NCBI GenBank assembly: GCA_012522935.1
Contig: JAAYJN010000078.1
Coordinates: 1-34,371, forward strand
DNA from: Candidatus Cloacimonadota bacterium
GTDB lineage: Bacteria; Cloacimonadota; Cloacimonadia; Cloacimonadales; Cloacimonadaceae
Direction of reading: 5' to 3'
Length of the DNA: 34,371 nucleotides
This document shows positions 1-8,072 of the stretch, piece after piece. The notes below the pieces were generated by a model that saw nothing but the letters and a program-made list of their open reading frames with translations, did no database searches and had not been told where the DNA came from. Every line of letters starts with the position of its first letter. Position 1 is the stretch's first letter. The position numbers were made by a program, and so were the translations under genes.

Positions 1-1
1 G

Positions 2-478
2 GGCAGCCCCGAAGGCGAAGTGGTGAGTGATGCAGGGAAATCCCAATACAACCCCCTCATCGTCACCATGGGCAACGATGCCTACATCATTTGGGCGGAT
101 GGACGCTCCAGCGGTAAAACGGAAGTTTTGGGGCTATATATGCAAAAGCTCTCCAACGAAACGGTGGGGATAGACGATCCCTCGATACCGCCGGCAACGG
201 GCTTTTATCTAAACCAAAACCACCCTAACCCATTTAATCCACACACCAATATCTCATTTAATATAGCCGTGCCCTCCTCTGCCTATCTATTGGAGATATA
301 CAACATCAAGGGGCAGAAGGTGAAAACCCTGCACAAGGGACCCTTGAGCGCAGGCAACCATACAATCGTGTGGGACGGCAAAGACATTACTGGCAATGAA
401 GTGGCTTCCGGGATGTATTTCTATCGCCTCAGCGATGGCAAAAACAGCCAGAGCCGCAAGATGCTGTTGATGAAGTAG
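2..478 (+). CDS. C-terminal part of a secreted protein with FlgD-like/type IX-type sorting tail (5' truncated)
   Basis: The reading frame is open to the window edge, so this is the last ~158 codons of a longer gene; the GTG at 20 is only an internal candidate start. The last ~85 residues are a typical C-terminal Ig-like FlgD/type IX-type tail: NPFNP, then YNIKGQKV, HTIVWDGKD, ASGMYFYRL and a final basic RKMLLMK. In Bacteroidota and Cloacimonadota such tails direct export through the type IX system and cell-surface attachment. The part before the tail (DAYIIWADGRS) resembles one blade of a repeat-type sensor or sialidase-like propeller, but too little is left to name a function. The same tail type ends two other genes in the window (the deiminase and the M14 peptidase). 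A strong terminator follows. Confidence 0.85.
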   Translation, partial: GSPEGEVVSDAGKSQYNPLIVTMGNDAYIIWADGRSSGKTEVLGLYMQKLSNETVGIDDPSIPPATGFYLNQNHPNPFNPHTNISFNIAVPSSAYLLEIYNIKGQKVKTLHKGPLSAGNHTIVWDGKDITGNEVASGMYFYRLSDGKNSQSRKMLLMK

Positions 479-501
479 CAGGCGCAAACTGAAGTTTGGC
501 T

Positions 502-538
502 AAAAAAGGCGGAACCTGTGTGGTTCCGCCTTTTTTTT
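502..538 (+). terminator. Rho-independent terminator of the first gene
   Basis: A 9-bp perfect GC-rich stem (GGCGGAACC at 508-516, GGTTCCGCC at 522-530) with a 5-nt loop is preceded by six A and followed by eight T. It lies 24 nt after the stop codon of the secreted-protein gene, and the flanking A/T runs could make it work in both directions. Confidence 0.93.
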
Positions 539-550
539 AGGGATCAGGGG

Positions 551-598
551 GCTCGCTGCGCGAGCTTAGAGGCCAGAGACCAGAGACCAGAGGCCAGG
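551..598. repeat. Small hairpin plus four tandem heptamers
   Basis: GCTCG/CGAGC (551-555 and 561-565) form a 5-bp hairpin. It is followed by four head-to-tail heptamers of the form GRCCAGA: ggccaga 571-577, gaccaga 578-584, gaccaga 585-591, ggccagg 592-598. There is no coding potential. It begins a ~990-bp gene-free block (540-1531) made largely of short repeats. Confidence 0.7.
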
Positions 599-662
599 GG
601 AGACACGCTCCCGCATGCGATGAATGATGATTCAACGGCTGGCGCTTGCCCATTAGCCTCCT

Positions 663-717
663 TTGTACCACCCTTGTCTCACCCTTGTCGAGACAAAGGA
701 GAGACAAGGGTGGTTAA
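663..717 (+). repeat. Repeat A, left copy: 55-nt palindromic element, exact inverse of 24161-24215
   Basis: This 55-nt stretch is, base for base, the reverse complement of 24161-24215. It is itself an imperfect palindrome with perfect 13-bp arms (CCACCCTTGTCTC at 668-680 and GAGACAAGGGTGG at 701-713) and a smaller inner stem (TTGTC/GACAA). It encodes no plausible protein; the short ORFs crossing it are accidental. It resembles a REP-type intergenic palindrome, but the family is not recognised. Confidence 0.9.
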
Positions 718-773
718 CAGGGAAGGGGCGGCATTCTGCCGCAGGGGGTCAGGGGACTGTGAACAGGAGCTTC

Positions 774-1069
774 GCTAAAGCCTTGTATCCCCTGGCTTTA
801 GCCGGGCATTTTACCGACTTCAGTCGGTCTTTGAAGCACAGGGATAATAGTATGTAATAACTTGGTAGCAAAGGTCTTACGCAAGAGCTGCCCGACCAGT
901 TTGAAATAAGATCTTATTACTTCTTTAACATAGCACAGAATACACAAAACAACAATCTATATTTGTCACATGAGCATAATTCATAAATACGTGTAAAATC
1001 TTGATATTATAGAGACTTAAAACCGACTGAAGTCGGTGAAACGCCCGGCTAAAACCAGGGGGCACAAGG
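774..1069. repeat. Repeat C: AT-rich segment bounded by 48-bp inverted repeats (MITE-like)
   Basis: The stretch 781-828 matches the reverse complement of 1022-1069 at 43 of 48 positions. Each arm includes a self-complementary ACCGACT..AGTCGGT hairpin facing inward. The left arm also carries a 9-bp hairpin GCTAAAGCC (774-782) / GGCTTTAGC (794-802). Between the arms lie ~193 nt of AT-rich DNA with no ORF. The organisation resembles a non-autonomous miniature inverted-repeat element, but no clear target-site duplication is visible, so an assembly of independent palindromes is also possible. A partial copy of one arm (ttgtaccccatggctttagc) lies at 24250-24269. Confidence 0.65.
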
Positions 1070-1131
1070 GTCGGCGAACCGACCAGCTAACGCCCACGTT
1101 TCCAAAGTGTTACAGGCTTGCTGCGTGAACC

Positions 1132-1471
1132 CTTTCGTGTATTTTCACGCTTTTCGTGGTTAGTTATAAATGCCGTCTCTCCGAGACTCGTAACTTATCC
1201 ATAGCGTGTGAGTTGACCTAAAATAGCGCCTCTGGAGAGGCTCTTTAAGGAGCTCGCTTCGCTCGCGATGATTAATGAACGTAGGGTGTTCAGGGGACAG
1301 GGTGAGGTGTGGCTAATGCCAAGTCTATTTTCAATTGATGAAGTCCTTTAATTAGAGCAATTATTAGTCCAAATATCTTTCGTGTATTTTCGCGCTCTCG
1401 TGGTTATTATAATACTGGCGAGCAGTAGTGAGCCTAAAATTCGTGTCAATTCGGTGCAATTCGTGGTTAAA
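1132..1471 (+). repeat. Repeat D: three dispersed TTCGTG...TTCGTGGTTA copies
   Basis: The segment 1132-1168 (ctttcgtgtattttcacgct..) recurs as a direct copy at 1377-1411 with few changes. A more diverged cousin sits at 1439-1471 (attcgtgtcaattcggtgca.. ending in cgtggttaaaac). The DNA between copies (1282-1376 and 1412-1438) shows nothing recognisable. Similar TTCGTG/GTGGTTA phrases are familiar from intergenic DNA of anaerobic environmental genomes, but their nature is unknown to me. Confidence 0.6.
1169..1281 (+). repeat. Repeat B, left copy (~113 nt), inverted relative to 23983-24096
   Basis: The reverse complement of this stretch aligns along its whole length with 23983-24096, by eye about three quarters identical. 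The first ~20 nt (1171-1190, tgccgtctctccgagactcg) match perfectly, and further conserved blocks are GAGTTGACCT, CTCTTTAAGG and GCTTCGC..GCGATGA. Repeats A and B keep the same relative order in the inverted right-hand block, so both blocks descend from one composite element. Confidence 0.75.
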
Positions 1472-1501
1472 ACCGCTACCCTAACATCTATTACCTATCA
1501 C

Positions 1502-1529
1502 CTAAAACCTCAGCCAGCCAGCGGCTGGC
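1502..1529 (-). terminator. Possible terminator after kdsD
   Basis: Just past the kdsD stop, a 7-bp stem GCCAGCC (1513-1519) / GGCTGGC (1523-1529) with a 3-nt loop forms. On the minus strand it is followed by tgaggttttag. The T-run is short, so this is a weak or partial terminator. Confidence 0.4.
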
Positions 1530-1531
1530 GT

Positions 1532-2518
1532 TCATCCAGACATTGTCTGTGATACCACTCCGGCTCTAATGAGATCGTGCATATGCAGCATCCCCACCAC
1601 CTTGTCATCTTCATCAACCACGGGGAGCATGGTGATTGAATGCTCTTGCATCAATTTGAGGGCGGCAAGAGCCAAATCCGAGGGTTTGAGGCGTTTGGGA
1701 TGGGCGGTCATACACTGGGTAACGGATTGTTGCAATAGCCCTTGAGGATGGATTTGCAACTGGCGGCGCAAGTCTCCATCCGTCACTATGCCCAATAGTT
1801 TGCCATTCTGGTCTGTAACGGCGGTACAACCAAGCTTGCCGGAGGTCATGCTCAGGATTGCCTCATCCATTTGGGCATCGCTATTCACACGCGGTAAATC
1901 TTCATCTGTATGCATCAGATCCTGCACTTTCAGGAGCAGTTGTTTACCGATGCTGCCTCCGGGATGGAAGCGGGCAAAATCCTGAAGGCTGAAGTTACGC
2001 CCCTTGAGGAGGGCAATGGCAAAGGCATCACCCAAAGCCAGAGCCACCGTGGTGCTGGAAGTGGGGATCATGCCCAAGGGCTCGGAATCCTGGGGTACAG
2101 AGCAATCCAAAGCCACATCCGACGCCTCTGCCAAAGGAGAGCTGGCGTTGCCCGTGAAGGCGATGAGGGGGGTCTTGACAAACTTGAGGAAGGGGATAAT
2201 GGAGATTAGTTCAGATCCTGCTCCGCTCTTGGATACGGCTATCACCACATCGGCGCTTTGCACCATGCCCAAATCTCCATGCAAGCCTTCGGCAGCGTGC
2301 AAGAAGATGGATGCCGTGCCGGTGGATGCCAGGGTGGCGGATATTTTGCGGGCGATGATGCCGGATTTGCCCAATCCCGTCAGCACCACCTTGCCCTTGC
2401 AATCTGCCAAAAATTGATAGGCTTGCTGCAGGGCGGATGCATCCAAGCGGTCTGCCATTTTCAAGATGGCAGACGCCTGGGTTTTAAGCTCGTTTTTGAT
2501 GATGCCGGTGATATCCAT
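1532..2518 (-). CDS. kdsD: Arabinose-5-phosphate isomerase (KdsD/KpsF family)
   Basis: The 328-residue product has the family layout and length: an N-terminal SIS sugar-isomerase domain (~residues 40-180) followed by two CBS domains (~200-322). Recognisable motifs are GLGKSGIIARK (~48-58), HAAEGLHGDLG (~73-83), SKSGAGSE (~94-101) and HPGGSIGK before the CBS pair. The enzyme interconverts ribulose-5-phosphate and arabinose-5-phosphate, the first step towards Kdo, and therefore supports a lipopolysaccharide-type outer membrane. The start ATG lies 2 nt after the thrS stop on the same strand, so the two genes are probably cotranscribed. Other KDO genes (kdsA, kdsB, kdsC) are not in the window. 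Family assignment is secure; biosynthetic KdsD versus capsule-specific KpsF cannot be separated from sequence alone. Confidence 0.95.
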   Translation of the reverse strand: MDITGIIKNELKTQASAILKMADRLDASALQQAYQFLADCKGKVVLTGLGKSGIIARKISATLASTGTASIFLHAAEGLHGDLGMVQSADVVIAVSKSGAGSELISIIPFLKFVKTPLIAFTGNASSPLAEASDVALDCSVPQDSEPLGMIPTSSTTVALALGDAFAIALLKGRNFSLQDFARFHPGGSIGKQLLLKVQDLMHTDEDLPRVNSDAQMDEAILSMTSGKLGCTAVTDQNGKLLGIVTDGDLRRQLQIHPQGLLQQSVTQCMTAHPKRLKPSDLALAALKLMQEHSITMLPVVDEDDKVVGMLHMHDLIRAGVVSQTMSG

Positions 2519-2520
2519 TA

Positions 2521-4425
2521 TTATGCCTTGCTGCGTATCAGTTTGATGGCTTCGTCAAAATTCATGGCGCCCAAATCTCCTTCCGTATGACGACGGAGGG
2601 TGAGGGTTTCCGCTTCCACTTCCTTTTTGCCCACCACACACATATAGGGTATCTTTTTCAGCTCGGCTTCGCGGATTTTGTAGCCCACCTTCTCATTGCG
2701 GGCATCCACCTGGCTGCGGAAGCCCAAGAGCTGGAACTTATCATTGAGCATCCGGGCATATTCTTCCTGGTCATCGGTAATGGGCATAATCACAATTTGG
2801 GTGGGAGCCAGCCACAGGGGAAGATTGCCGCCATGATATTCCAGGAGGGAGGCAAAGAAGCGCTCCACAGAGCCCAGGATAGCCCGATGGATCATAAAGG
2901 GACGATGGGCGGTATTGTCTGCACCAATATATTGCATCTCAAAGCGATGGGGCAGGTTAAAATCGAACTGGATGGTGGTGCATTGCCAGGCTCTGCCAAT
3001 GGCGTCTTTGATCTTGATATCAATCTTGGGACCATAAAAGGCACCGCCGCCTTCATCCACATCGTATTGCAAGCCCAGTTTATCCAGGCTGTTGGCAAGG
3101 CTGCGCGTGGCTTTATCCCAATCTTCAGGCTCACCCACGGAGGATTCCGGCTGGGTGCTGAGATAAATCAGGAATTCTTCAAAGCCAAAGTGACGCAGCA
3201 TATCAAGGGAAAAGACGATGAGCTTTTCCACCTCTTCATCCAATTGGTCTGGACGGCAGATGATGTGGGCATCATCCTGGGTAAAGCCACGCACCCTCAT
3301 CAAGCCGTGCAAGACGCCGGAGCGTTCATAGCGATAGACGGTGCCCAACTCCGCAAGGCGAATGGGCAATTCCCGATAGCTGTGGTGTCCGGAATTGTAA
3401 ACGGCAATATGGAAGGGGCAATTCATGGGTTTCAGATAATAATCCTGACCGTCCACTTCGATGGCGGAATACATGTTTTCCTGATAAAAGCCCAGGTGTC
3501 CGCTGGTTTCCCAGAGGTCGCTGCGTCCAATATGGGGGGTATAAATCAATTGATATCCCTGGCGCAGATGCTCTTCTTTCCAATAACTTTCGATGAGATG
3601 ACGGATCATGCCGCCATTGGGATGCCAGAGGACGAGGCCTCCGCCCACCTGCTCATCAAAAGAGAAAAGATCAAGGTCTTTGCCAAGCTTGCGATGATCT
3701 CGCAGAGCAGCTAATTCCAAGAATTCCAGGTAGGCAGTCAGTTCTTTCTGGGAAGGGAAGCTGATGCCGTAGATGCGGTGCAGCATCTTGTTTTTCTCGT
3801 CTCCACGCCAGTAGGCACCGGAGGTTTTTAGCAGCTTCACGGCTTTGATCTTGCCGGTATTGCCGATATGGGGTCCGCGGCAGAGATCGATAAAATCCCC
3901 CTGCTGATAGGTGCTGATGGTCTCATCATCGGGGATTTCATCAAGGATTTCCAGCTTGTAAAGCTCGCCCATATTCTTGAAGATATCGATCGCCTCGGCT
4001 TTGCTGAGCTCGCGGCGGCTGTATTGCAGCTCGTCTTTGATCAGCTCTTTCATCCGCTCTTCTATTTGCAGGAGTTCTTCATCAGTAAAGGGACGGTCTC
4101 TATCAAAATCGTAATAAAAACCCTGTTCGATGGCGGGACCGATGGTGACCTGCACATCGGGGAAAAGCTGTTTGACTGCCTGTGCCATCAGGTGGGCGGT
4201 GCTGTGCCAATACACTTCCTTGCCCACTTCCGTCTTGAAGGTGTGGAGGGTGAGGCTGGCGTCTTGTTCCAAGAGAAAATCCAAATCTCGTAATTTGCCA
4301 TCCACTTCCGCACATACGGCGGCATCCGCCAAGCGCGGGGAAATCTCATTTGCCACCTGCAAAGCGGTGACGGGCTGTGCATACTGTTTATGCGAGCCAT
4401 CGGGTAGGGTAATCTTTATATCCAT
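2521..4425 (-). CDS. thrS: Threonyl-tRNA synthetase
   Basis: This class II synthetase charges tRNA-Thr. Starting at 4425 gives 634 residues, the usual bacterial size. An upstream in-frame ATG at 4518 would add 31 residues unlike the family, whereas the ATG at 4425 is preceded by GGAG with a 6-nt spacer and opens directly into the TGS domain (MDIKITLPDGS). Domains in order: TGS (~1-62); editing domain with HSTAH and CRGPHIGNTG; catalytic core with MNCPFHIAVY (zinc cysteine), the motif 2 region around YRYERSGVLHGLMRVRGFTQDD, and motif 3 IHRAILGSVERF; C-terminal anticodon-binding domain (~535-634). All expected motifs are intact. It heads a two-gene minus-strand unit with kdsD. Confidence 0.97.
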   Translation of the reverse strand: MDIKITLPDGSHKQYAQPVTALQVANEISPRLADAAVCAEVDGKLRDLDFLLEQDASLTLHTFKTEVGKEVYWHSTAHLMAQAVKQLFPDVQVTIGPAIEQGFYYDFDRDRPFTDEELLQIEERMKELIKDELQYSRRELSKAEAIDIFKNMGELYKLEILDEIPDDETISTYQQGDFIDLCRGPHIGNTGKIKAVKLLKTSGAYWRGDEKNKMLHRIYGISFPSQKELTAYLEFLELAALRDHRKLGKDLDLFSFDEQVGGGLVLWHPNGGMIRHLIESYWKEEHLRQGYQLIYTPHIGRSDLWETSGHLGFYQENMYSAIEVDGQDYYLKPMNCPFHIAVYNSGHHSYRELPIRLAELGTVYRYERSGVLHGLMRVRGFTQDDAHIICRPDQLDEEVEKLIVFSLDMLRHFGFEEFLIYLSTQPESSVGEPEDWDKATRSLANSLDKLGLQYDVDEGGGAFYGPKIDIKIKDAIGRAWQCTTIQFDFNLPHRFEMQYIGADNTAHRPFMIHRAILGSVERFFASLLEYHGGNLPLWLAPTQIVIMPITDDQEEYARMLNDKFQLLGFRSQVDARNEKVGYKIREAELKKIPYMCVVGKKEVEAETLTLRRHTEGDLGAMNFDEAIKLIRSKA

Positions 4426-4520
4426 CTGTAACTCCATGTATAAATTAGGTTTAAGGTAAGGGGCAAAAACACGGTTTTCACCAAATACATTAAGTGATAC
4501 TCCAATCTTGAAGGGCATTA

Positions 4521-4586
4521 TTTGTCAAGCATTGCCTTGACATCCATCTGGATGGTCAAAGATTGGGCTAAAAATTGTGGTTGACA
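4521..4586. promoter_or_regulatory. Cluster of TTGAC(A) half-sites between thrS and the cyclase gene
   Basis: Four copies of the same word occur in alternating orientation: TGTCAAG 4523-4529, CTTGACA 4536-4542, GGTCAAAG 4554-4561 and TTGACA 4581-4586. The first pair makes a perfect 7-bp inverted repeat with a 6-nt gap. The second and third pair as TTGACATCC/GGATGgTCAA (4537-4545 and 4550-4559, one bulge). They lie between divergent genes and could be -35 elements for both directions or an operator. No convincing -10 hexamer at proper spacing was found, so the function is open. Confidence 0.35.
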
Positions 4587-4703
4587 AATTACAGGAGTTT
4601 ATGCTTGAGTGCTTTATGCATTATAAGTCGTAACTATGCAATTTAATATGTGTGAATATGGGAATCGATTTGTATCAGTGACCCGCTAATTCGGAAAGGA
4701 AAC

Positions 4704-4754
4704 GGTGTCTTGATAAAGAATCGACACCACTGAAATCGCTTTTGTTCTTTATCA
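4704..4754 (+). promoter_or_regulatory. Leader with two mutually exclusive hairpins upstream of the cyclase gene
   Basis: Hairpin 1 pairs GGTGTC (4704-4709) with GACACC (4723-4728). Hairpin 2 pairs TGATAAAGAA (4711-4720) with TTCTTTATCA (4745-4754), a perfect 10-bp stem with a 24-nt loop. The loop of hairpin 1 contains the left arm of hairpin 2, so only one can form at a time. The element ends 51 nt before the GTG start at 4806. It may be a regulatory leader or an operator; there is no T-run, so it is not a simple terminator. Confidence 0.4.
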
Positions 4755-4805
4755 GAATTACAGTGAGTATAAAATTCATAATTTGTATTGTTTAAAGGAT
4801 ACGTC

Positions 4806-7800
4806 GTGTTTAGATATGTTCCAGGGTTTATTCTTGACCGGTTTGCGTTAGACCAGTATCAAGGCAGCTTTGAAGCCTATGTACTGTTGCTTGATATTGC
4901 CGATTTTACCAAGATAGGGACGGCTCTGCAGAAGGAAGGCAATCTTGGTGCTGAAGAGCTGAGCGGGTTTTTGCATGTGGCATTTGCCAAACCTATCCAG
5001 ATTATAAACAAATCAGGTGGATTCGTGAGCCTATTGGCAGGTGACGCTGTTTGTGCCATCTTTCCAAAAGCCACGCCGGAAAGTATTGTCTCAGCGGTAA
5101 ACTCCATTAGTAGCTATTTGAGTGGCAATGGATTGATTGAAACTCCCTTTGGTGCTTTTGCCTTGAAAATAAGACAGACAATCGGATATGGGGAGGTGCA
5201 TTGGCAGATATTCCTAAATGAAACCCAGTGTGAATATGTGTTTTATGGAAAGGCAATGAAAGAGCTGGCAGAGCTGGCAAAGAGCAAAAAGGATGTGGTG
5301 TTTTCGGATGCAGCAGCCCAAAGCATAGGTATGGGGCTATTTGAGAAAGAGAAAATCGGGTGTAAGATGATCTCCAATACCATCTCAACAGAGCCCAATC
5401 ACCTTGAATTCCACTACAATCCAGAGATAAAAGCCAGATTTATCCATCCCAAATTCAGGGCAGCCAAGCCACAAAATGAAATTCGCAATGCTGCTTTTTG
5501 TTTTGCCAATCTTGAGGGCATAGAGCCGGGTGACTGGGAGAAGACAATCAGCATGATTCAGAGCTGTGCTGATAAATACGGTGGTTTTGTAAACAAGTAT
5601 GATGCTACAGACAAGGGGCTGATAGCCGTCATTATTTTTGGGCTGCCCATAAACATAGGCAAGACTTTGGAGCGTGTTTGTAATTTTTCTTTGGAAATAG
5701 TAAAAGAGATTCCAGAGTTAGCTTTGGGGATCAGCTGTGGAAGCGTGTTTGCAGGTTATATCGAAAGCGGGGAAATCCCAGAATACACTGCCTTGGGGCA
5801 ACCCCTCAATCTTGCCTCCAGATTGATGGGCAAAGCGGTGCAGGGCGAGGTCTTAACCGGTTCTTATCTCTGGCAAGAGCTGAATGCTTGCTATGATCTA
5901 CAGTATCTTGGCTCCATGGAGCTGAAAGGCTTTGCAAGTCAGGTTCGGTATTACAGATTAAGCCAACGGCTGGCAGAGCCCGTGTGGTATCAGGAAAGCC
6001 CGTTTGTGGGCAGAAATGATGAAATTGCCTTGATAAGATCAGAGATCTTTGGCAGTGTAGAAAATACCATAGTCTATATCTCCGGTGATCCGGGTATTGG
6101 CAAAAGCAGGCTGGCTCAAGAGGCATTGGCAGTCTATGCAACAGATACCCATCACAAATTTTACATAACTTGCGATGCAATCCTCACAAAACCATTGGAT
6201 GCCGTGAAACAGATCGTGCGCTCCTTTTTTGCTTATGATCCTCATTTACCAGAGGAAACTGGGATTGCTAATTTTAGAAGAATGTGGGATTCCATAGCCG
6301 GGGATGAACCTCAAATGCAGCGTATAGAATCCGTTATAGCCTCGCTTTTGGGATATGAATGGTCGCAATCTGTCTGGAGTACCATCCCTCCACAAGACAA
6401 GCCAAGGCAATCCAGAATTGCCTTTGCCCTTTTGATGGGGCACCTGGCAAAGACCAAACCTGTGCTTGTTCACCTGGATGATGGACAATGGATAGATGCA
6501 GACAGTAAGTATTATTTGCAAGCTTTGCATGATCAATATACCCATCCCATCGTTATTGTGAGCCCCTGCCGCTATCTGGATAATGGGGAAAAAGTGGATT
6601 TGGCGATTGCGGGTTTCAAGAGAATCGATATCGAGCTGGCATCACTGAACTATGCGGACAGCGTGGAATTGATTAAAACCATGCTGAGAATGGATGATAT
6701 CCCCGCTGATACACGGCAACTGATATACTCCCGTTCCATGGGTAATCCCCTATTTATCGAGCAACTTGCCTCCTACCTGATTGAAAGTGGGGATATTGAC
6801 GACCAAGGCAGATTGACAGGGGAAGTGGGATATCTGGGCTCCTTTGGCATCAGTGATATTATAAATAGTCGCATCGACCGCCTTGGGGACAAGGTTCAGG
6901 AATGTATGTTCAATGCCAGTGTGTTGGGGATAGAATTCAACGTGAAGGTGCTGACGGAGATGCTGAATGCAAATCCGGATTCTGAATTGGAGGAAGGGGT
7001 GAAAAACCGCATCTGGACAGAACTGGATGAACAGCACTATGTATTTTCTCATTTCCTGATCAAAGATGTGGTATATCAAAGGATGCTAAGCGACAAATTG
7101 CAGCGCCTGCATCAAACAGCAGCTGAGGCAATGGAAATAGTATATGCCAAATCCCTGTATAAAAATGCAGAGGAAATAGCCAGTCACTTTGAGAAGGGGA
7201 ATATATTGACCAAGGCTGCGGAATACTATGATAAAGCTGGAGAGCATTATTGGAGTGCTTTTCTATTGGTGCGTTCGGAGCAAAACTTCCAAAAATCCGT
7301 AGAACTTTGGGAACTGACCTTGGGCAAAAACAGCACTGAATATGCGGAAGCCCTGTTTCACTTGGGTTTATTGTATCATTACTTAAGGGATTTTTCACAG
7401 ATTGAATCCATCTATCTGCATGTGTTGGAAATAAATGAGACCCATCATGGCAAGGATAGTACTCTTTTATCGCCATATATAAACAATCTGGGCAGGTTTT
7501 ACAAGGATATCGGAAGGTTTGAGGAGAGTGAGGAGCTGCTAAGGAGATCTTTACAAATAGAGATTGCCTTGGATCCCAAATCTTCAAATGTGCCCGATAG
7601 GCTGAACAATCTGGCTCATCTGTATTCAATTAAAAAAGACTATGCACAGGCGGAAAGCACCTTCCTGGAAGCATTGTCTTTGCTGGATAAGCACTATGAT
7701 AAGGATTTCTGGTTTACCGCACCTGTTCTCACGAACCTGGGGATGGTATTTATAGTATTAAAGAGGTATGAGGAAGCTGAACCGCTCTTGACCCGCGCGC

Positions 7801-8072
7801 ATAGTATTAATTTGAAGGTAAATGGCTTGGAACACCCCACCACAGCTTTATCTTTGTTTAGCCTGGCAAAGCTTTATGTGGCACAGGGCAAAATGGGGGA
7901 AGCTGAACCCATGTTCCACAAAGTGTTGGAAATCAGGGAAAACAACTTAGGCGTAACGCACTCGTCTGTAAAGGATACCATTGAAAGCATTGTGGATTTG
8001 TATGGCAAAACCGGGGAGCTGGAAAAAGAAGAAGAGTATCGGGCAAGATTATCCAAGCTAAACTTAGGATGA
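4806..8072 (+). CDS. Soluble adenylyl cyclase-like protein: two class III cyclase domains, ATPase module, TPR tail
   Basis: The GTG at 4806 is chosen because AAAGGA lies 6 nt upstream; a TTG at 4788 has no such site. The product is 1088 residues. Cyclase domain 1 (~20-180) has both metal aspartates (LLLDIADF, D30; LLAGDAV, D80) but lacks the Asn/Arg transition-state pair. Cyclase domain 2 (~228-390) has Asn instead of the first Asp (CFANLEG) but keeps LGQPLNLASRL with N335 and R339. The two together could form one composite active site, as in mammalian soluble adenylyl cyclase ADCY10. An AAA/STAND-like ATPase follows, with Walker A GDPGIGKS (427-434) and Walker B VLVHLDDGQW (~553-562). From ~790 there are TPR/kinesin-light-chain-type repeats. 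No membrane segment is seen. Probable cAMP-producing signal integrator; activity is inferred. Confidence 0.85.
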   Translation: MFRYVPGFILDRFALDQYQGSFEAYVLLLDIADFTKIGTALQKEGNLGAEELSGFLHVAFAKPIQIINKSGGFVSLLAGDAVCAIFPKATPESIVSAVNSISSYLSGNGLIETPFGAFALKIRQTIGYGEVHWQIFLNETQCEYVFYGKAMKELAELAKSKKDVVFSDAAAQSIGMGLFEKEKIGCKMISNTISTEPNHLEFHYNPEIKARFIHPKFRAAKPQNEIRNAAFCFANLEGIEPGDWEKTISMIQSCADKYGGFVNKYDATDKGLIAVIIFGLPINIGKTLERVCNFSLEIVKEIPELALGISCGSVFAGYIESGEIPEYTALGQPLNLASRLMGKAVQGEVLTGSYLWQELNACYDLQYLGSMELKGFASQVRYYRLSQRLAEPVWYQESPFVGRNDEIALIRSEIFGSVENTIVYISGDPGIGKSRLAQEALAVYATDTHHKFYITCDAILTKPLDAVKQIVRSFFAYDPHLPEETGIANFRRMWDSIAGDEPQMQRIESVIASLLGYEWSQSVWSTIPPQDKPRQSRIAFALLMGHLAKTKPVLVHLDDGQWIDADSKYYLQALHDQYTHPIVIVSPCRYLDNGEKVDLAIAGFKRIDIELASLNYADSVELIKTMLRMDDIPADTRQLIYSRSMGNPLFIEQLASYLIESGDIDDQGRLTGEVGYLGSFGISDIINSRIDRLGDKVQECMFNASVLGIEFNVKVLTEMLNANPDSELEEGVKNRIWTELDEQHYVFSHFLIKDVVYQRMLSDKLQRLHQTAAEAMEIVYAKSLYKNAEEIASHFEKGNILTKAAEYYDKAGEHYWSAFLLVRSEQNFQKSVELWELTLGKNSTEYAEALFHLGLLYHYLRDFSQIESIYLHVLEINETHHGKDSTLLSPYINNLGRFYKDIGRFEESEELLRRSLQIEIALDPKSSNVPDRLNNLAHLYSIKKDYAQAESTFLEALSLLDKHYDKDFWFTAPVLTNLGMVFIVLKRYEEAEPLLTRAHSINLKVNGLEHPTTALSLFSLAKLYVAQGKMGEAEPMFHKVLEIRENNLGVTHSSVKDTIESIVDLYGKTGELEKEEEYRARLSKLNLG

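Noticed and set aside
663-717. Reading the A/B/C repeats as a CRISPR array or insertion sequence
   Set aside because: There are no regularly spaced direct repeats with unique spacers and no transposase frame near either block.
518-857. Short open frames across the left repeat block
   Set aside because: They run through a terminator, palindromes and tandem heptamers, with low-complexity translations.
2587-3714. 375-codon open frame on the plus strand opposite thrS
   Set aside because: It is a mirror frame of the fully supported synthetase gene, has no ribosome site and no family features.
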